DNA of 64,000 nucleotides from Hydrogenophaga sp. (GTDB lineage Bacteria > Pseudomonadota > Gammaproteobacteria > Burkholderiales > Burkholderiaceae_C), in NCBI GenBank assembly GCA_030653975.1, contig JAURYH010000053.1, positions 1 to 64,000 of the forward strand, in the 5' to 3' direction. The notes beneath the pieces were generated by a model. It was not told where the DNA came from and made no database searches. It was given only the letters and a program-made list of their open reading frames with translations. The stretch's first letter is position 1, and every line of letters begins with the position of its first letter. The translations under genes were made by a program, and so were the position numbers. Below are positions 1 through 8,507 of the stretch, piece after piece.

Positions 1-111
1 CAATCTTTGAACGTTTGTCGATTGCCGTACGATTCTGGGCAGTGCCGGGGCCGAATGGGTGAGAAGAACAGTGGATTGGATCTGTGAAGCATGAAGTGAC
101 TGGAGGTTGGT

Positions 112-423
112 ATGTGGCTGCTCGTTGCGCGTGAACCCCGACCCAATGCACCGCACTGGACGGGTCGACGATCGCTCGCGGCCATCGATGCGGTGGCCTG
201 GCCGCTGTTCTGGGTGTTCCTGTTGGGCCAGATCGATACGCCCGTTGGAATCGTCGGCCCTATGGTCGTTGCGATTGCTCTCTTGATTTCAGCAGAGCGA
301 ATCCATCGCGCGGTGTGGGTCAATCACCGCTACTGGTTCACTACCTGGCGGTGGGGGCGGATTGCCGCCTCGCTGTTCGTGATCGGTACGGTGCTGAAGC
401 TCGCGACGGGACAGGGAGCTTGA
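112..423 (+). CDS. small hypothetical membrane protein
   Basis: A 103-residue protein of unknown function. It has about three hydrophobic stretches (near residues 23-43, 44-62 and 83-100), so it is probably an inner-membrane protein; the middle contains aromatic and basic residues (HRAVWVNHRYWF). The ATG follows a good Shine-Dalgarno sequence (ggagg, about 7 bases upstream). No catalytic motif or recognisable family signature is seen. It stands alone: the next gene to the right is on the opposite strand and more than 300 bases away. I believe it is translated because of the ribosome site and coherent hydrophobic pattern, but I cannot assign a role. Confidence 0.5.
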   Translation: MWLLVAREPRPNAPHWTGRRSLAAIDAVAWPLFWVFLLGQIDTPVGIVGPMVVAIALLISAERIHRAVWVNHRYWFTTWRWGRIAASLFVIGTVLKLATGQGA

Positions 424-740
424 CACTGATCGAGGCAGGTCAAATGTGTTGCTGATGTACCCGAGGAGCACAAAACTCGGTTGTCGGCATGAACCTGCAC
501 CTGCACCGCATACCGCACACTGGCCGGCGGCTTAAGGCTGAACTGAGTCGTCAGCTGCTGACCTCTTGTTCGCCAGCGGCGGCCGTCACCGGTCATTCGA
601 CTGTCGGCCCTGCGTGAGACCGCTTCAAGCTTAATAGCGGGTACTCGGCCATTGAACCGCCCCGGATTTGAACTGACTCCAGAGGTTGGATTTACTTCAA
701 AGGGGCGCTACGGCAAAACTCTTGGAGGCAGCGGAAAAGC
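424..740. other. gene-free stretch, possible insertion-sequence scar
   Basis: No convincing coding sequence on either strand; the two overlapping minus-strand frames here have no ribosome site and protein-like features are absent. Near 652-685 the sequence tgaaccgccccggattt followed by actccagagg resembles the TG-starting terminal inverted repeats of IS3-family elements, but there is no transposase and no matching second end, so this is only a possible relic. Confidence 0.3.
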
Positions 741-1403
741 TCACGCAGTAGACCCCGGCCACTTGATGATCCAGCCAGTTTCGCGGGCAAGATCATCAAC
801 ATGTTCGGGTGTGTCGAGGTCGCGCGTGTAGTGAGGGTTGTCCACCTCCCAACGCAGCGTCTCATTCGGGTGAACTGCAACCCACTGCCGCAGGCTGGTG
901 CCGGGCGCTGCAAGAAGATCGGCACGTACGGATGCATCGAACATTACAGGATGACCCGGCACCCCGCTCACCATGGGAATCAAGACACGGAAACGTGGCG
1001 GACAGCACTTAAACGCGGCACATACCGCGCCGATGTCGGTAGCCTCAATGAGCGGCTGATCGGCCAACAGCACCATCACGGCCTCCGTGTCGCTATCCAG
1101 TGCTTGCAAGCCGACTTGTAGCGAAGTGGCTGTGTCTTCTTCGGGCGATGGATTGACGACCTGTCCTGTCATCAACTTCGCAGGCCATTGAGCAACGTGG
1201 GCCTGGATATCGGCGGCATGATGACCAAGTACAAGCACGCACCTGTGGAATCCCACGCTACAAATTGAGTGCATCAGACGTTCCAGCAGAGTCTGGCCCT
1301 GCACCTCCAGCAGGCACTTGGCCCGCCTCCCCATACGCTGCCCCGCGCCAGCTGCCAGTATGAGAACACTGACGCGCTTGCAGTCCTTGGCTGGAGTATT
1401 CAC
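741..1403 (-). CDS. MobA/MocA-like molybdenum cofactor nucleotidyltransferase
   Basis: A 220-residue member of the MobA-like NTP transferase family, which attaches CMP or GMP to molybdopterin for molybdenum hydroxylases. The N-terminus carries the nucleotide-binding signature LILAAGAGQRMG (about residues 14-25) followed by a Lys in AKCLLEVQG, and the DQPLI motif near residue 120 fits the metal-binding Asp region. Its start overlaps the stop of the upstream xdhC gene by four bases, indicating translational coupling. The pairing with XdhC and the divergent molybdenum hydroxylase operon supports a role in maturing that enzyme with a cytosine dinucleotide cofactor. CMP rather than GMP specificity is inferred from context. 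Confidence 0.85.
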   Translation of the reverse strand: MNTPAKDCKRVSVLILAAGAGQRMGRRAKCLLEVQGQTLLERLMHSICSVGFHRCVLVLGHHAADIQAHVAQWPAKLMTGQVVNPSPEEDTATSLQVGLQALDSDTEAVMVLLADQPLIEATDIGAVCAAFKCCPPRFRVLIPMVSGVPGHPVMFDASVRADLLAAPGTSLRQWVAVHPNETLRWEVDNPHYTRDLDTPEHVDDLARETGWIIKWPGSTA

Positions 1404-2488
1404 CGCGAATCGGAGAGAGATAAGCAGATCGAGCCAGGCTGCATGGATGCGCCATCTGCGAGTGTGTTCTTGGCGTGCGTCACGTCCATGTCGCGCGGCA
1501 GTGGAACGCCGTTCTTTACCGCCAACACCTCCGCCATGATGCTGACTGCGATTTCGGGTGGCGTCTTGCTGCCGATGTAGATGCCGATCGGCCCGCGCAG
1601 GCGCGCCAGGCGCTCGGCCGTTTGCTCGAAGTGTTCGATCATGCGGGCATGACGCGCCTCGTTGTTGCGCCGCGAGCCTATGGCGCCTACGTAGAAGGCC
1701 TCGGTGTCCAACGCTTCGAGCAGGGCAAGGTCGTCGAGCTTGGGGTCGTGCGTGAGCGCGATCACGCAGCTGCGCCGGTCAACTTTGTAATCGTGCACGA
1801 CGTCGTCGGGCATGCCGGTGAGCAGCGTCACACCGGGGACCGACCAAGACGCGCGGTACTCCTCGCGCGGATCGCACACGGTGACGGCAAAGCCACTGAA
1901 CACGGCCATGGTGGCCAGGTACTCGGTGAGCTGGCCGGCGCCGATCAGCAGCATGCGGTATTCGGGGCCGAAGGTGTTAGCCAGCACATTACCGTCGTCG
2001 ATCAGGGGTGAAGGCGCATTGACCTCGATCAGCTCAACCTGGCCGTCGGCGATCCCGGTGCGCCGCTGAACCATGTGGCCATCGGCGAGCGACTGCACCA
2101 GCGTGAGCAGCGAGGCCGCGTCGGGGTTGAATTCGAGCACCAGCTCCAGCGTGCCGCCACACGGTAGACCGAAGCGGTGGGCTTCGTCGGCGCTAACGCC
2201 ATACTTCACGCGCTGCGGCGTGCTGTCCGGAATGTCGTGTGTGATACCCGCCACGCGCGCTCCAGCGCTGGCCTGGTGGGAGCTGCTGTACCGATAGATC
2301 AAGTCGTCCTCGATGCAGCCGCCCGAGACCGAGCCGGCCACGGCGCCGCTCTCGCAGAGCGCCATGATCGAGCCCACTGGGCGCGGTGACGAGCCCCAGG
2401 TTCGCACCACGGTGGCTAGCATGGCGCGCTGCCCCTGGGCGCGCCAGCCGTGCAGCGTACGTAGGACGGTCAGGTCGAGATTTTCCAT
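1400..2488 (-). CDS. xdhC: XdhC/CoxF-family molybdenum hydroxylase maturation protein
   Basis: A 362-residue XdhC-family protein. These bind sulfurated molybdenum cofactor and help insert it into xanthine dehydrogenase-family enzymes. The N-terminal XdhC/CoxI domain shows TVVRTWGSSPRPVGS and the hallmark GSVSGGCIEDDL (about residues 25-62). The C-terminal Rossmann-like domain has LLIGAGQLTEYLA (about 180-192), AIGSRRN and the conserved end block GIYIGSKTPPEIAVSIMAEV. It is overlapped by the MobA-like gene and lies about 70 bases downstream of the TRAP permease, so all five genes probably form one transcript. Length is normal for the family. Confidence 0.93.
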   Translation of the reverse strand: MENLDLTVLRTLHGWRAQGQRAMLATVVRTWGSSPRPVGSIMALCESGAVAGSVSGGCIEDDLIYRYSSSHQASAGARVAGITHDIPDSTPQRVKYGVSADEAHRFGLPCGGTLELVLEFNPDAASLLTLVQSLADGHMVQRRTGIADGQVELIEVNAPSPLIDDGNVLANTFGPEYRMLLIGAGQLTEYLATMAVFSGFAVTVCDPREEYRASWSVPGVTLLTGMPDDVVHDYKVDRRSCVIALTHDPKLDDLALLEALDTEAFYVGAIGSRRNNEARHARMIEHFEQTAERLARLRGPIGIYIGSKTPPEIAVSIMAEVLAVKNGVPLPRDMDVTHAKNTLADGASMQPGSICLSLSDSR

Positions 2489-2558
2489 GTGCGTTTCCGT
2501 CGCGGTTGCCCCCGTGCTCCGTTCTCACCCGATCGCGAACCGGGACCCCCGGTGCCTC

Positions 2559-3887
2559 TCAGGTCACCGCCAGTGCCATGGCAGGGAAGAGGGCGATCAG
2601 CAGCAAAACGACCAGCATCACGATCACGTAGGGCATGGTGCCGGCGAAGATGCTTTCCACCGACACCTTGGGATCGTTGAGCGTGGACTTGACCGTGAAC
2701 ACCGAGATGCCGAACGGCGGTGTGAGCAGGCCGATCTCCACAGCAATGACGGTGATGATGCCGAAGTGGATCAGGTTGAAGTCCAGGCCTGCCGCGATCG
2801 GCACGGCCACCGGCGTCATGATCAGCAGGATGGAGCTGGAGTCCAGGATCATGCCCAGCAGCAGCAGGATCACCACGTAGAGGAACAGGAAGCCGTAGGG
2901 GCCGAGACCTGCGTCCTGCACCAGGTCGCTGATGGCCATGGGCACACCGGCCACCGACAACATGCGGCTATAGAAGCCCGCCGCCACCAGCAGTATCAGG
3001 ATACCGACCGACACCGCACCGGTTTCGGTAAGCACGCGCCACAGGTTGCCGCCGCCGAGCTTGCGCCGCAGAACCGCGATGACGAAGGCGCCGAAAGCGC
3101 CCACGCCACCGGCTTCGGTGGGCGTGAAGAAACCCGAGTAGAGACCGCCCAGCACCAGCGCCACCAGCGCGGTGATGGGCACCAGCTTGCCGAGCATTTC
3201 GGTGGTGGTGAGCAGGCGGGCGGTGCTGCGTTCGGCCGCCAACTTGGTCTGGCGCTTCAGATCGAAAACCAGTCCGGGCGTGAACTTCGCCATCAGCATG
3301 ATCATTAAGGCGAAGGCAGCCGCCATCATGAAGCCGGGGATAATGCCGGCGATGAAAAGGGTGCCGATGGACTGCTCGGCCAGCACACCGTAAATGATGA
3401 GCAGCAGGCTGGGCGGGATCATCATGCCCAGCACCGAACTGCCGGCCACGGTGCCGGCGGCGAAGCTGGCACGGTAGCCGTGGTTCACCATCTCGGGCAC
3501 GGCCACGCGGGTGAACACCGCCGCAGAGGCGATGGACACACCGGTGACGGCGGCAAACACGGTGTTGGCCGCCACGGTGGCCACGCCCAGGCCGCCGCGC
3601 AGACGCCGCAGCAGGGTTTCGGCCACGTCGAAAGTGTCCTTGCCGACGTTCGATATCGAGACCAGCAGCCCCATCAGCACGAAGAGCGGGATGGTGGCGA
3701 AGATGTAGTCGGCCACGCCGTTGTAGGCCGAGAGGTACATGAGCCGCATGGCCATGTCCATGTCTTCGCGTATCAGCCAGATGCCGGCAAACCCCACCGC
3801 GGTCAGCGCCACCGCGATGTGCAGGCCGAACAACACCAGAAACACCAGGGCTCCGATTAGGAGCCCGCCCATGGCCAGTTCGCTCAT
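2559..3887 (-). CDS. dctM: TRAP transporter large permease (DctM-type)
   Basis: A 442-residue, very hydrophobic protein with about twelve membrane segments, typical of the DctM subunit of TRAP transporters. These use a sodium or proton gradient and a periplasmic binding protein to import organic acids. Signature stretches include PLFVLMGLLVSISNVG, GMMIPPSLLLIIYGVL and LLTPPFGISVFTVKS. Its start overlaps the stop of the small permease gene by four bases. It is the third gene of the TRAP set (binding protein, small permease, large permease). Substrate is not readable from sequence, but linkage to a molybdenum hydroxylase operon suggests the transported compound is hydroxylated by that enzyme. 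Confidence 0.95.
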   Translation of the reverse strand: MSELAMGGLLIGALVFLVLFGLHIAVALTAVGFAGIWLIREDMDMAMRLMYLSAYNGVADYIFATIPLFVLMGLLVSISNVGKDTFDVAETLLRRLRGGLGVATVAANTVFAAVTGVSIASAAVFTRVAVPEMVNHGYRASFAAGTVAGSSVLGMMIPPSLLLIIYGVLAEQSIGTLFIAGIIPGFMMAAAFALMIMLMAKFTPGLVFDLKRQTKLAAERSTARLLTTTEMLGKLVPITALVALVLGGLYSGFFTPTEAGGVGAFGAFVIAVLRRKLGGGNLWRVLTETGAVSVGILILLVAAGFYSRMLSVAGVPMAISDLVQDAGLGPYGFLFLYVVILLLLGMILDSSSILLIMTPVAVPIAAGLDFNLIHFGIITVIAVEIGLLTPPFGISVFTVKSTLNDPKVSVESIFAGTMPYVIVMLVVLLLIALFPAMALAVT

Positions 3888-4441
3888 GCGTGTGCTCCGT
3901 TGAAAGCGGGTTGGCGCAGCAGCGAAGGAATGCAGGCGAGGTAGGCCACGGCGGCCACCACCGAGCCGAGCACGATGAGGGCACGGAACGGCCAGGTGAC
4001 CACGGTGAAGACACCCTGCACGCCGAAGTACTCATTGATTTTCATGGCCTCGACCAGCTCGGGCCAGGCGATGAAAGCCAGCGCGAAGAACAGCAGGGCG
4101 CCGACGACGACGTTGAACACCTCCAGCACTTTGAAGGCCGCCGGCGAACGTTTGCCGATGATGCGCAGCAGGAAGTCGCTGCGCGTCATGCGGCCGGAGC
4201 AGACGGCCGCGGCCAGTTGCAGAAAGACGATGGAGGCCACCGAGCGGGCGGCGAATTCGGCCACACCGGTGATGGGCGCGTCAAAGAAGTTGCGGCCCAG
4301 CACGTCGGCCACGATCAGCAACATCATGAGGAAAATCCATACCGTGCCCACGGCGGCCAGCACGTTGGCCACACCTTGCAGCGGGTTGGTGAGGCCGGCA
4401 ACCGCGGGGGTTTCGCTGGCGAAGTCGGGTTCGTTGTGCAC
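3884..4441 (-). CDS. dctQ: TRAP transporter small permease (DctQ-type)
   Basis: A 185-residue membrane protein with four predicted helices, matching DctQ of TRAP transporters. The second helix region ends in the family-typical VLGRNFFDAPITGVAEFAAR, and the last helix is near residues 145-170. It pairs with the adjacent large permease in the inner membrane, and the two reading frames overlap by four bases. The gap to the upstream binding-protein gene is about 80 bases. Length and topology are normal. Confidence 0.92.
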   Translation of the reverse strand: MHNEPDFASETPAVAGLTNPLQGVANVLAAVGTVWIFLMMLLIVADVLGRNFFDAPITGVAEFAARSVASIVFLQLAAAVCSGRMTRSDFLLRIIGKRSPAAFKVLEVFNVVVGALLFFALAFIAWPELVEAMKINEYFGVQGVFTVVTWPFRALIVLGSVVAAVAYLACIPSLLRQPAFNGAHA

Positions 4442-4520
4442 AGGTCACCTGTGAAAGCTGGAAGGAACACCACCCGGCAGCGCTCAGCGCCACCGGGTGT
4501 ACAAGGTGGCGCAGGGCCGA

Positions 4521-5591
4521 TCAGCGGTTCTGCAGGTCCCAGTCGCGCAGGGGCTTCACGCCGCGGGCGCGCAGTTCGTCAAAGTAAGCCTTGAGCACCT
4601 GCTTGCCGGCGTCACCCGTGCCCTGCAGCCAGGGCGCCACGATGTTGGGCAGGCCGTTGACCCACTTGGCCTTTTCTGCCTGCGGCAGATTGGTGATCTG
4701 CAGGCCGGCGGCCTTCATGGTGTCCAGGGCCGCGTTGGCGGTCTTGGTCACGTGTTTGCCGTGCGCGAGCGATGTGGCCTTGCCGGCCTTGAGCATCGCG
4801 TCCTGCACTTCCTTGGGAAGGCCGTCGAACACCTTCTTGTTCACCGCCACGCTGCCGAAGTACATGGCGCCGATGTCGATGCGCGTGAGGTGCTTCGCCA
4901 CCTCGTAGACGCGGGCCGGGCCGATGCCGCTGGCGAACGACAGCGCGCCGTCCGTCACGCCGGTCTGGATGTTGGTGTAGTAGGTGGTCAGTGCGCCGTC
5001 CACCGGCGTGGCGCCGGTCTCGCGCAGCCAGTTGGCCGAGGTCCCGGGTGCGTTGATGCGCTTGTTCTTCAGGCTGGCCATGTCCTTCACCGGGAAGGTG
5101 GCGTAGATGTCGTAGCTGTCGGTGATCAGCGATGACAGCGGCACCATATTCTGCGCGGCCCAGCTGTCCCGCAGGGCGGGCACGGTGGCGTTGAGTTTGT
5201 CGAAAATCTCGATGAGCTGTTCGTGGTTGGTGGTGGCGAATGGGGTGAAGTAGGTCACGTTCTGCAGCGGCATGGCGGAGTTCTCCCACACCGTCCCAAC
5301 CATACCCACGTCCACGATACCGTCGCGTACGGCGGCGCGGGTGTCGGTGAACTTGTATAGCGTGCCGCCGTAGTTCTCGCGCCATCGCACCTCGTACTTG
5401 GCGCCGCCTTCTTTCAGCAAACGGTCCACTTCGGGCTGGAACACTTCTTTCATGGCGAAGGCCCAGATGTTGGTGGTGGGGTGGCTGGAGCCGATGTTGA
5501 CCGTGACGCGTTGCTGCGCCATGGCCGAACTGACAGCCAGTGTGGTGCCCATGGCGACCAGGGTTGCAAAGGCGATTTTCGTGAACTGCAT
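4521..5591 (-). CDS. dctP: TRAP transporter periplasmic substrate-binding protein (DctP-type)
   Basis: A 356-residue periplasmic binding protein. A signal peptide is clear: basic start, hydrophobic core, and an AMA-Q cleavage site around residues 24-26. The mature part begins RVTVNIGSSHPTTN, a DctP-like opening, and contains the region KRINAPGTSANWLRETGATP (about 180-200), where the conserved Arg that binds the substrate carboxylate lies in this family. The ATG is preceded by the ribosome site gagga. It is first in the TRAP/xdhC/mobA operon and its promoter must lie in the 90 bases before the TetR gene. It belongs to the DctP_2-type branch; the ligand is unknown. Confidence 0.93.
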   Translation of the reverse strand: MQFTKIAFATLVAMGTTLAVSSAMAQQRVTVNIGSSHPTTNIWAFAMKEVFQPEVDRLLKEGGAKYEVRWRENYGGTLYKFTDTRAAVRDGIVDVGMVGTVWENSAMPLQNVTYFTPFATTNHEQLIEIFDKLNATVPALRDSWAAQNMVPLSSLITDSYDIYATFPVKDMASLKNKRINAPGTSANWLRETGATPVDGALTTYYTNIQTGVTDGALSFASGIGPARVYEVAKHLTRIDIGAMYFGSVAVNKKVFDGLPKEVQDAMLKAGKATSLAHGKHVTKTANAALDTMKAAGLQITNLPQAEKAKWVNGLPNIVAPWLQGTGDAGKQVLKAYFDELRARGVKPLRDWDLQNR

Positions 5592-5680
5592 GTTGTCTCC
5601 TCGGTGGTTGTTAAGGCTGAGCGATCAGCCGGGTGGGAAAGGTGCCGGTGCCCCGCACTGGCTTCGTGAAAAAGGCTGAG

Positions 5681-6442
5681 TCATGGTGGGGCGGGGCGCT
5701 TGCGCGTGCTCCCGGTGGTGTCGCCAAAAAAGTCACGGCTGGCACTCAGGTAGGCACGCACTCGGTCTCGCACGAGGGTTTCGTCGTAGCCTTCGTGTGC
5801 GCTTTCGCTGTAGACGTCTTGCGCGTAGATCCAGCGGCGCATGGTGATGTAGAAGAAGCCGCCGTGCAGGCCCATGAGCAGTTCCATCTCGCGCTCGCTG
5901 GGTCTGGCCCGGCTGACCACACCGCGGTGGCGGCGCGTCTCGCGGATCAGACGCGGGAACAGACGCGCACGTAGCATGGCAAAGAAGCGGTCGGTGATGG
6001 TGTGGTCGGTCAGACCCGCGAACACCAGGATGCGCACGAATTCCTTCGAGAGCGTGATCGTCACGTATTCCCAGTAGAAGGCGGTGAGCTTGTCTTCCAC
6101 CGTCATGTCGGGGTTGTCGAGCAGGGCATCCCACTCGGCGCGCCAGCGGCCTTCGAACACTTCCAGGTAGACGCGGTCGACCAGTGCCTGCTTGGTGGGG
6201 AAGTAGTGATAGAGCAGCGCATGGGTCACGCCGATGCTCTTGGCCAGGTCTCGCAGCTGGCCATAGAAGCCGTGCACGGAGAAGAACTGGATCGCGCCAT
6301 CCAGGATCTGACGCTCGCGTTCCGCTACACCCAAGCGCCGGCGTGCCGGGGATTTCGGTACCGTCGCTTCGGCCTCGATCACCTTGTCAGGGTTTGTCTG
6401 GATGCTCACGCTATTTACCGATCGGTCAATGATTCGTAACAT
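5681..6442 (-). CDS. TetR-family transcriptional regulator
   Basis: A TetR-type repressor of about 253 residues. The helix-turn-helix is in the first third: RERQILDGAIQFFSVHG, then LAKSIGVTHALLYHYF. The C-terminal ligand domain is not assignable. The start is uncertain: ATG at 6442 is chosen, but a GTG at 6409 or at 6469 is possible, and none has a good ribosome site. Two palindromic boxes (6414-6460) sit on or just before this start, between the regulator and the divergent molybdenum hydroxylase operon. This suggests it represses itself and that operon, and perhaps the TRAP operon downstream. Confidence 0.88.
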   Translation of the reverse strand: MLRIIDRSVNSVSIQTNPDKVIEAEATVPKSPARRRLGVAERERQILDGAIQFFSVHGFYGQLRDLAKSIGVTHALLYHYFPTKQALVDRVYLEVFEGRWRAEWDALLDNPDMTVEDKLTAFYWEYVTITLSKEFVRILVFAGLTDHTITDRFFAMLRARLFPRLIRETRRHRGVVSRARPSEREMELLMGLHGGFFYITMRRWIYAQDVYSESAHEGYDETLVRDRVRAYLSASRDFFGDTTGSTRKRPAPP

Positions 6443-6460
6443 TGTTAACCGACGGGTAAA
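6414..6460. promoter_or_regulatory. candidate TetR operator pair
   Basis: Two related boxes lie in the TetR / coxG-like divergent region. The first is tttACCGATCGGT (6414-6426), with a perfect 10-base palindrome at its core. The second is ACCGACGGGTaaa (6448-6460), whose complement matches the first at 11 of 13 positions. Their centres are about three helical turns apart. Such palindromes are typical TetR binding sites; binding itself is inferred. Confidence 0.55.
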
Positions 6461-6494
6461 CAAAAACACCCGTGAAAACCCGAGGATTCAAGGC

Positions 6495-7136
6495 ATGGAA
6501 TTGACTGGAGACATCCTGATCGGCGCACCGCGCGAGAAGGTCTGGGCCGGGCTCAACGACCCTGAGATACTGACGCGCTGCATCCCCGGCTGCGAAGCCA
6601 TGGAAGCCACCAGCCCGACCGAACGCACCGCCCGCGTGGCCGTGAAGGTCGGCCCGGTGCGCGCCCGCTTCGTCGGCCACGTGCGCATGGAAGACATCCG
6701 CCCCAACGAAGGCTGTCTGTTGCGCTTTCAGGGCTCGGGTGGCGCGGCCGGCATGGCCAAGGGCCACTCCAACGTGGAACTCACCGACGAAGCCGGCGGC
6801 ACGCGCCTGCGGTACACCGCACAGGCCGCTATCGGCGGCAAGCTGGGCCAGGTCGGAGGTCGAATGATCGACGCCGCTTCCAAGCAGATGGCCGACCAGT
6901 TCTTCACTGCGTTCAACGAACAGATGGTTGGTGTGCCGCCGGTGGAGGTTCCTGAAGCAGCACCCGCGGAGGCAGCACCCACAACCAGCGCTGCGCCGCA
7001 GCCTGCCTTCGTGCCGCGCACCGTTCAAGCACCACAGCCCGCAGCCACTGGCGAAGGCGTGCGCGTGTTGTGGTTTGTGCTCGGTTCCCTGTCCACCGCC
7101 TTCGGCATGTGGATCGCTTCATTGTTGACTGCTTGA
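6495..7136 (+). CDS. CoxG/SRPBCC-family protein of molybdenum hydroxylase operon
   Basis: A 213-residue protein of the CoxG (carbon monoxide dehydrogenase subunit G) family within the SRPBCC fold. The N-terminal 150 residues fit the family (MELTGDILIGAPREKVW, then DPEILTRCIPGCEAME, and later GKLGQVGGRMIDAASKQM). A Pro/Ala-rich linker (about 148-185) leads to one C-terminal membrane helix (WFVLGSLSTAFGMWIASLL). CoxG is thought to recruit the enzyme to the membrane in CO oxidisers. An in-frame upstream extension to 6384 was rejected because it crosses the operator region and lacks homology. It leads a four-gene operon, with 10 bases to the next gene. Confidence 0.88.
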   Translation: MELTGDILIGAPREKVWAGLNDPEILTRCIPGCEAMEATSPTERTARVAVKVGPVRARFVGHVRMEDIRPNEGCLLRFQGSGGAAGMAKGHSNVELTDEAGGTRLRYTAQAAIGGKLGQVGGRMIDAASKQMADQFFTAFNEQMVGVPPVEVPEAAPAEAAPTTSAAPQPAFVPRTVQAPQPAATGEGVRVLWFVLGSLSTAFGMWIASLLTA

Positions 7137-7146
7137 GGACCGCTCC

Positions 7147-8004
7147 ATGAAAGCTGCTGCCTTCGATTACGTCAAACCCGCTTCCATCGACCAGGTGGTC
7201 GCGCTGCTGCAGGAACACGGTGACGACGCCCGTCTGCTCGCCGGCGGCCAGACCCTCATGGCCACACTGAACATGCGCCTGTCTGAACCGCAGCTGGTGA
7301 TCGACATCACCGGCATTGAGGCCTTGCGCGGCATCAGCGTGCAGGGTCAGGTGCTGCGCATCGGCGCGCTGACCACGCACACCGACATCGAGTCCAGCCC
7401 GCTGGTGGCGCACCACGCGCCGCTGCTCAAGGCGGCTGCGCCCCACATCGCGCACCGCGCCATCCGCAACAGCGGCACCTGGGGCGGCTCCATCGCCTAC
7501 GCTGACCCCGCAGCTGAGTGGCCCACTTGCCTGCTGGCGCTGGGTGGCACCGTAGTAGCGCGTGGCCCTCAGGGAGAGCGCCGCATCGCGGCAGACGACT
7601 TCTTCACTGGCCTCTACAGCACCGCGCTGCAGCCCGACGAGCTGCTGGCGTCCTGCGAGATCCCGCTGGCCGGTGCCGACCACTGGTTCGGCTTCAGCGA
7701 GCTGGCCCGCCGCCATGGCGACTACGCCATCGTGGGTATGGCCGCTATCGCGCGGCGCGAAGGTGCGGCCCTGCGCGGCCTGCGCATCGTGCTCCTGGGT
7801 GTGGACGCCACACCGGTGCGCGCGCGTCAGACGGAGACACTGCTGGAAGGCCGCACCCTGGATCTCGCCACTGTGACCCAGGCCGTGGCCAGCCTGCGCA
7901 GCGAGATCGACCCGCTGCCGGACCTGACCAACACCCCTGACACCAAACGGCATCTCGCCGGTGTGCTGCTGCAGCGCCTGCTGCCTGTTGCTGCCACCGC
8001 CTGA
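7147..8004 (+). CDS. molybdenum hydroxylase FAD-binding (medium) subunit
   Basis: A 285-residue flavoprotein subunit of the xanthine dehydrogenase / CO dehydrogenase superfamily (CoxM-like). The FAD-binding motifs are intact: LLAGGQTLMATLNMRL (about residues 34-49) and RNSGTWGGSIAYADPAAEWP (about 107-126). The C-terminal CO_deh_flav_C domain follows. It passes electrons from the iron-sulfur subunit to an acceptor. The ATG follows gagga. Length is normal for CoxM-type proteins, and it sits between the CoxG-like gene and the 2Fe-2S subunit. Confidence 0.93.
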   Translation: MKAAAFDYVKPASIDQVVALLQEHGDDARLLAGGQTLMATLNMRLSEPQLVIDITGIEALRGISVQGQVLRIGALTTHTDIESSPLVAHHAPLLKAAAPHIAHRAIRNSGTWGGSIAYADPAAEWPTCLLALGGTVVARGPQGERRIAADDFFTGLYSTALQPDELLASCEIPLAGADHWFGFSELARRHGDYAIVGMAAIARREGAALRGLRIVLLGVDATPVRARQTETLLEGRTLDLATVTQAVASLRSEIDPLPDLTNTPDTKRHLAGVLLQRLLPVAATA

Positions 8005-8021
8005 GCCCACGAGGAACAACC

Positions 8022-8507
8022 ATGGCAGACCTGTACCCGATCAAAGTCACCGTCAACGGCAAGCCACACCAGTGCAGCGTGCAACCGCGAACTCACCTGG
8101 TAGATTTTTTGCGCGAAGACCTTGGTCTTAAAGGCAGCCACCTCGGCTGCGAACACGGCGTGTGCGGCGCCTGCACCGTGGAGCTCAACGGACAGATCGT
8201 GCGCGGTTGCCTCACCCTGGCCGTGCAGGCCGATGGCGGCCAAGTGCAGACCATCGAAGGGGTGAGCCAGTCCGGCGTGATCCTCGACCTGCAAGAGGCC
8301 TTTGTGCGGCGCAACGCGCTGCAGTGTGGCTTTTGCACCTCGGGCATTTTGATGGCAGCCAAGGAGCTCGTGGAGCAGATGCCGGGTGCCAACCGCGCCG
8401 AGGTCCGCGAATGGATCTCGGGCAACTACTGCCGCTGCACCGGCTACCAGGCCATCGTGGACGCGATCTGCGACGTGCTGCAACAACGCAAGGAGGCCAC
8501 CGCATGA
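8022..8507 (+). CDS. molybdenum hydroxylase [2Fe-2S] (small) subunit
   Basis: A 161-residue iron-sulfur subunit (CoxS-like). The plant-ferredoxin-type cluster ligands are C43, C48, C51 and C63 (GCEHGVCGACTV, then RGC). The second cluster ligands are C102, C105, C137 and C139 (QCGFCTSG, then NYCRCTGY). All eight cysteines are present, so the protein should be functional. It carries electrons from the molybdenum site to FAD. Its stop overlaps the start of the large subunit (ATGA). Confidence 0.96.
   Translation: MADLYPIKVTVNGKPHQCSVQPRTHLVDFLREDLGLKGSHLGCEHGVCGACTVELNGQIVRGCLTLAVQADGGQVQTIEGVSQSGVILDLQEAFVRRNALQCGFCTSGILMAAKELVEQMPGANRAEVREWISGNYCRCTGYQAIVDAICDVLQQRKEATA

Noticed and set aside
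3-62. C-terminal end of a gene entering from the left edge (frame ending in WAVPGPNG)
   Set aside because: Only 19 residues are visible and another frame is also open for some distance; too short to support.
8162-8503. N-terminal extension of the molybdenum hydroxylase large subunit
   Set aside because: It overlaps the 2Fe-2S subunit in another frame; the ATGA start at 8504 fits family length and operon structure.
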